From: Defluviicoccus sp.
Lineage (GTDB): Bacteria; Pseudomonadota; Alphaproteobacteria; MPNO01
Direction: 5' to 3'
NCBI GenBank assembly: GCA_028820945.1
Contig: JAPPHW010000249.1
Location: 1 to 7,485, forward strand
Length of the DNA stretch: 7,485 nt
The notes below the pieces were generated by a model. The model saw nothing but the letters and a program-made list of their open reading frames with translations. It had not been told where the DNA came from and made no database searches. Shown here piece by piece: positions 5,224 through 7,485 of this stretch. The position numbers and the translations under genes are program-made. The stretch's first letter is position 1. The number at the start of each line of letters is the position of its first letter.

Positions 5224-7485
5224 TCAAGCGGCGAGCGGCCATCGTTCGAGCAGCCGTTCGAGCGCCTCGGGCTTCGGCGCGAATATCCGCGCCCGGAACG
5301 AGACGATCTCCACCGTGCAGCCCATGCGCTTCAACGCATTCATGTCGGTGTCCGCCGGCCCCTCGATCTCGATGCGGTCGGCGCCCATCAGGCGGCGGCG
5401 GGCGAGGCGCCAGCCGTTGGCGAGCGCGAGTGCGTTGCCGCGCCCCATGACCGCCTCGAAGGCTTCCGCGCCGGTCATGGCGGGACCGCCGTCGAGCCCG
5501 AAGCTCTGGCGCACGGCCCGCACCTGCTCGGCGTCGAGCACGCGGCCGATGAGGGCGATGCCGTCATCCGAGGTGAGCCGGCGCACCCGCATGTTCTCGG
5601 CCGGCAGGCGGTCCCAGACCGGCAGCAGCAGGCCGGTGGCGAGCCAGAAGCGGGAGTCCCGGTGCGACGGCAGGCCGGCAATCTCCGCGTCCCACACGCG
5701 CCGCCAACCGGCCTCGTCGGCGCGGCGCCAGTTGGAGGCGTCGAGCTCGGCCCTGGCCATGGTCTCGGCCGTCGCGGGCCGGATCAGGCGCACCCGCTCC
5801 TTTACCCCGCCGTCGTCGAGCATGCGCGAGGCTGCCGGCAGGATGACGGCGGCGCGCTTCGAGCGGGTGTTGACGGCGAGGCGGGGCCTTCCGTCCGGAC
5901 CCGGATCGCGTTCGCCCCCGGATCGAGTCCGGGGCAGGCTCATCTCCAGCGCCGATTCCGCCGTGAGCGGCACCAGCCTGTCGCGGCGGACGATCTCGAC
6001 CAGCTCGGTGGCCGCCCCGGTGCCGGGATGCTCGTAGAGCGTCTCCCGGCCGGCGATCCGGAGCGAGTCGGCGGTGACGGTCTCGACGCCGACCTCGTAG
6101 CTGCCGGCCTCGATCGCCTGCTCGATGTTGGACGCGATGCGGCTCTCCAGCTCGGCGAACAACTGGTTCTGCTCGGCGATGGGCAAGGCCAGCAGCCGGT
6201 TGAGGAACCTGGGCATGGGCGGCAGGTCGTCCTTGAGGCCGCCCTCGTGGACGGTCTTGAGGCCGGTCGACTCCTGGAAGCGCTCGACGGTCCAGCCCTC
6301 GATGCTGCCGCGCCACAGCGCGCCGTAGAACTGGCGGAGCGCGGCCTTGGCGTAGGCGCTTTCGAGATTGTCGCTCTCGCGGAACAGCGCGGCATCGCTG
6401 CCGCCCATCGCGGTCTGGCTGTCCCGTTGCCCGCGCGTGATGGCGCCCAGGCTGTCCAGACGTCGGGCGATGGTGGCGATGAAGCGGCGTTCGCCCTTCA
6501 CGTCCGTAGTCACGGGCCGGAACAGCGGGGCGCTGGCCTGGTGCGTCCGGTGGGTGCGGCCGAGCCCCTGGATCGCCTGGTCGGCGCGCCAGCCGGGCTC
6601 CAGCAGGTAGTGGATGCGCCGTTCCGTGTTCCCGCAGGAAAGGTCGGCGTGGTAGCTCCTGCCCGTGCCGCCGGCCATCGAGAACACCAGGATGCGCTTC
6701 TCGCCGTCCATGAAGGCGGCGGTCTCGGCGAGGTTGGCGGAGGCGGGCCGGCTGCGCAGCGCCAGCCGCTCACCCTTGGCGTCCGTGATCCTCAACACGC
6801 GCCGTGACCGGCCGGTAACCTCGGCCACCGCCTCGTGCCCGAAATGCTGCACGATCTGGTCCAGCGCTGTGGGCACCGGCGGGAGCGCCGCCAGCTTCTC
6901 GATCAGCGCGTCGCGCCGGTCCTCGGCTTCCTTGCAGATGACGGGGTTGCCGTCGGTATCCCTGGCCGGCCGGCTGAGGAGATTGCCGCCGTCGTCGGTG
7001 AACGGCTCCTGCAGCTGCACCGGGAAGGCGTGCATCAGGTAGGACAGGATGGCGTCGCGGGGCGTCAGGTCGATGTTGAGGTCGTCCCACTCGGACGCGG
7101 GAACGTCGGCGATCCTCCGTTCCATCAACGCCTCGCCGGTGGAGACCAGCTGCACCACGGCCGATCGGCCGGCGGCGAGGTCGGCGTCGATGGCGCGGAT
7201 CGTCGAGGGGCACTTCATGCCGGTCAGCAGATGGCCGAAGAAGCGCTGCTTGGTGCCCTCGAAGGCCGACAACGCCGCCGCCTTGGCGTTCCGGTTCAGC
7301 GTGTCCTCGCCCTGGACGATGCCGGTGGCCTTGAGCGCCTCCCCGATGTTGGCGTGGATCACCTTGAAGGCGCCGGCATAGGCGTCGTAGATGCGCCGCT
7401 GCTCGGGCGTGAGGGGATGTTCGAGGATGTCGACCTCGATCCCGTCGTAGGCCAAGGCACGCGCCTGGTAGAGCCCGAGCGCCTT
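5224..7485 (-). CDS. Strawberry-notch-like DEAD-box-type helicase, C-terminal half (partial)
   Basis: This is the last 753 residues of a large protein; the frame is open through the right edge, beginning KALGLYQARA, so the TTG at 7455 is an internal leucine, not a start. The visible part holds the second helicase lobe of the strawberry-notch family: a motif IV-like strand (AVVQLVSTGEALMERRI, 109-125), motif V (SMAGGTGRSYHAD, 269-281), then RRIHYLLEPGWRADQAIQGLGRTHRTHQ, which includes motif VI with its arginine finger (QGLGRTHRTHQ, 306-316). The next part (RRFIATIARRLDSLGAITRGQR) is also characteristic. Family members act on nucleic acid with ATP; bacterial ones are usually about 1,400 residues, often with an N-terminal methyltransferase-like region, which would lie outside the window. 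No frameshift is seen. These genes are typical of plasmids and integrative elements, where their exact role is unproven. Confidence 0.9.
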   Translation of the reverse strand, partial: KALGLYQARALAYDGIEVDILEHPLTPEQRRIYDAYAGAFKVIHANIGEALKATGIVQGEDTLNRNAKAAALSAFEGTKQRFFGHLLTGMKCPSTIRAIDADLAAGRSAVVQLVSTGEALMERRIADVPASEWDDLNIDLTPRDAILSYLMHAFPVQLQEPFTDDGGNLLSRPARDTDGNPVICKEAEDRRDALIEKLAALPPVPTALDQIVQHFGHEAVAEVTGRSRRVLRITDAKGERLALRSRPASANLAETAAFMDGEKRILVFSMAGGTGRSYHADLSCGNTERRIHYLLEPGWRADQAIQGLGRTHRTHQASAPLFRPVTTDVKGERRFIATIARRLDSLGAITRGQRDSQTAMGGSDAALFRESDNLESAYAKAALRQFYGALWRGSIEGWTVERFQESTGLKTVHEGGLKDDLPPMPRFLNRLLALPIAEQNQLFAELESRIASNIEQAIEAGSYEVGVETVTADSLRIAGRETLYEHPGTGAATELVEIVRRDRLVPLTAESALEMSLPRTRSGGERDPGPDGRPRLAVNTRSKRAAVILPAASRMLDDGGVKERVRLIRPATAETMARAELDASNWRRADEAGWRRVWDAEIAGLPSHRDSRFWLATGLLLPVWDRLPAENMRVRRLTSDDGIALIGRVLDAEQVRAVRQSFGLDGGPAMTGAEAFEAVMGRGNALALANGWRLARRRLMGADRIEIEGPADTDMNALKRMGCTVEIVSFRARIFAPKPEALERLLERWPLAA

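Noticed and set aside
5008..6807. Very long rightward frame opposite the helicase gene
   Set aside because: The minus strand carries unmistakable strawberry-notch helicase motifs. The plus frame is a GC-rich mirror with low-complexity Gly, Ala and Arg content.
1..7485. CRISPR array, tRNA or rRNA gene
   Set aside because: No regularly spaced repeats and no tRNA or rRNA signatures were seen on either strand.

Overview
The window is GC-rich DNA that looks like an accessory region (plasmid, integrative element or genomic island) of an alphaproteobacterium. The main reason is the large partial gene at the right end. It encodes the C-terminal half of a bacterial strawberry-notch-type helicase, a protein typical of large alphaproteobacterial plasmids and integrative elements. 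Its neighbours are toxin-antitoxin genes and small hypothetical genes, and no core metabolic gene is present. The assignment to group is inference from gene content and base composition.

Nearly everything is transcribed leftward (minus strand). From right to left: (1) 5224-7485, the strawberry-notch-like helicase gene, open at the window edge; (2) 4770-5039, a small acidic protein with a good ribosome binding site, separated from the helicase by 184 bases that hold a long GC-rich hairpin; (3) 4013-4712, a RelE/HigB-type toxin (Gp49-like) followed 4 bases later by a HigA-type XRE antitoxin, with a perfect TATAAT box upstream; (4) 3597-4012, a non-coding spacer with short inverted repeats and two copies of a GCCGGCTGCGCAGC motif; (5) 1561-3596, a two-gene module of visibly lower G+C: a 601-residue protein with an unrecognised N-terminal part and a C-terminal FGE/SUMF1-like (C-type lectin fold) domain, whose stop codon overlaps the GTG start of a 77-residue HicA-like protein (GTGA overlap); (6) 1194-1560, a non-coding spacer with a perfect 20-base direct repeat; (7) 831-1193 (or from 813) on the plus strand, a four-helix membrane protein, the only gene in this orientation; (8) 126-674, a DprA/SMF-like SLOG Rossmann-fold protein; (9) 1-36, the first twelve codons of another leftward gene.

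The most interesting part is the FGE-like/HicA-like pair. Translational coupling of a probable RNA-targeting HicA-like protein to a large FGE-domain protein, with no recognisable HicB, next to an independent HigBA pair and a SLOG gene, suggests a defence or addiction module on a mobile element. That role is inference. What the sequence shows directly is the overlap, the motifs, the composition difference and the related repeats on both sides.
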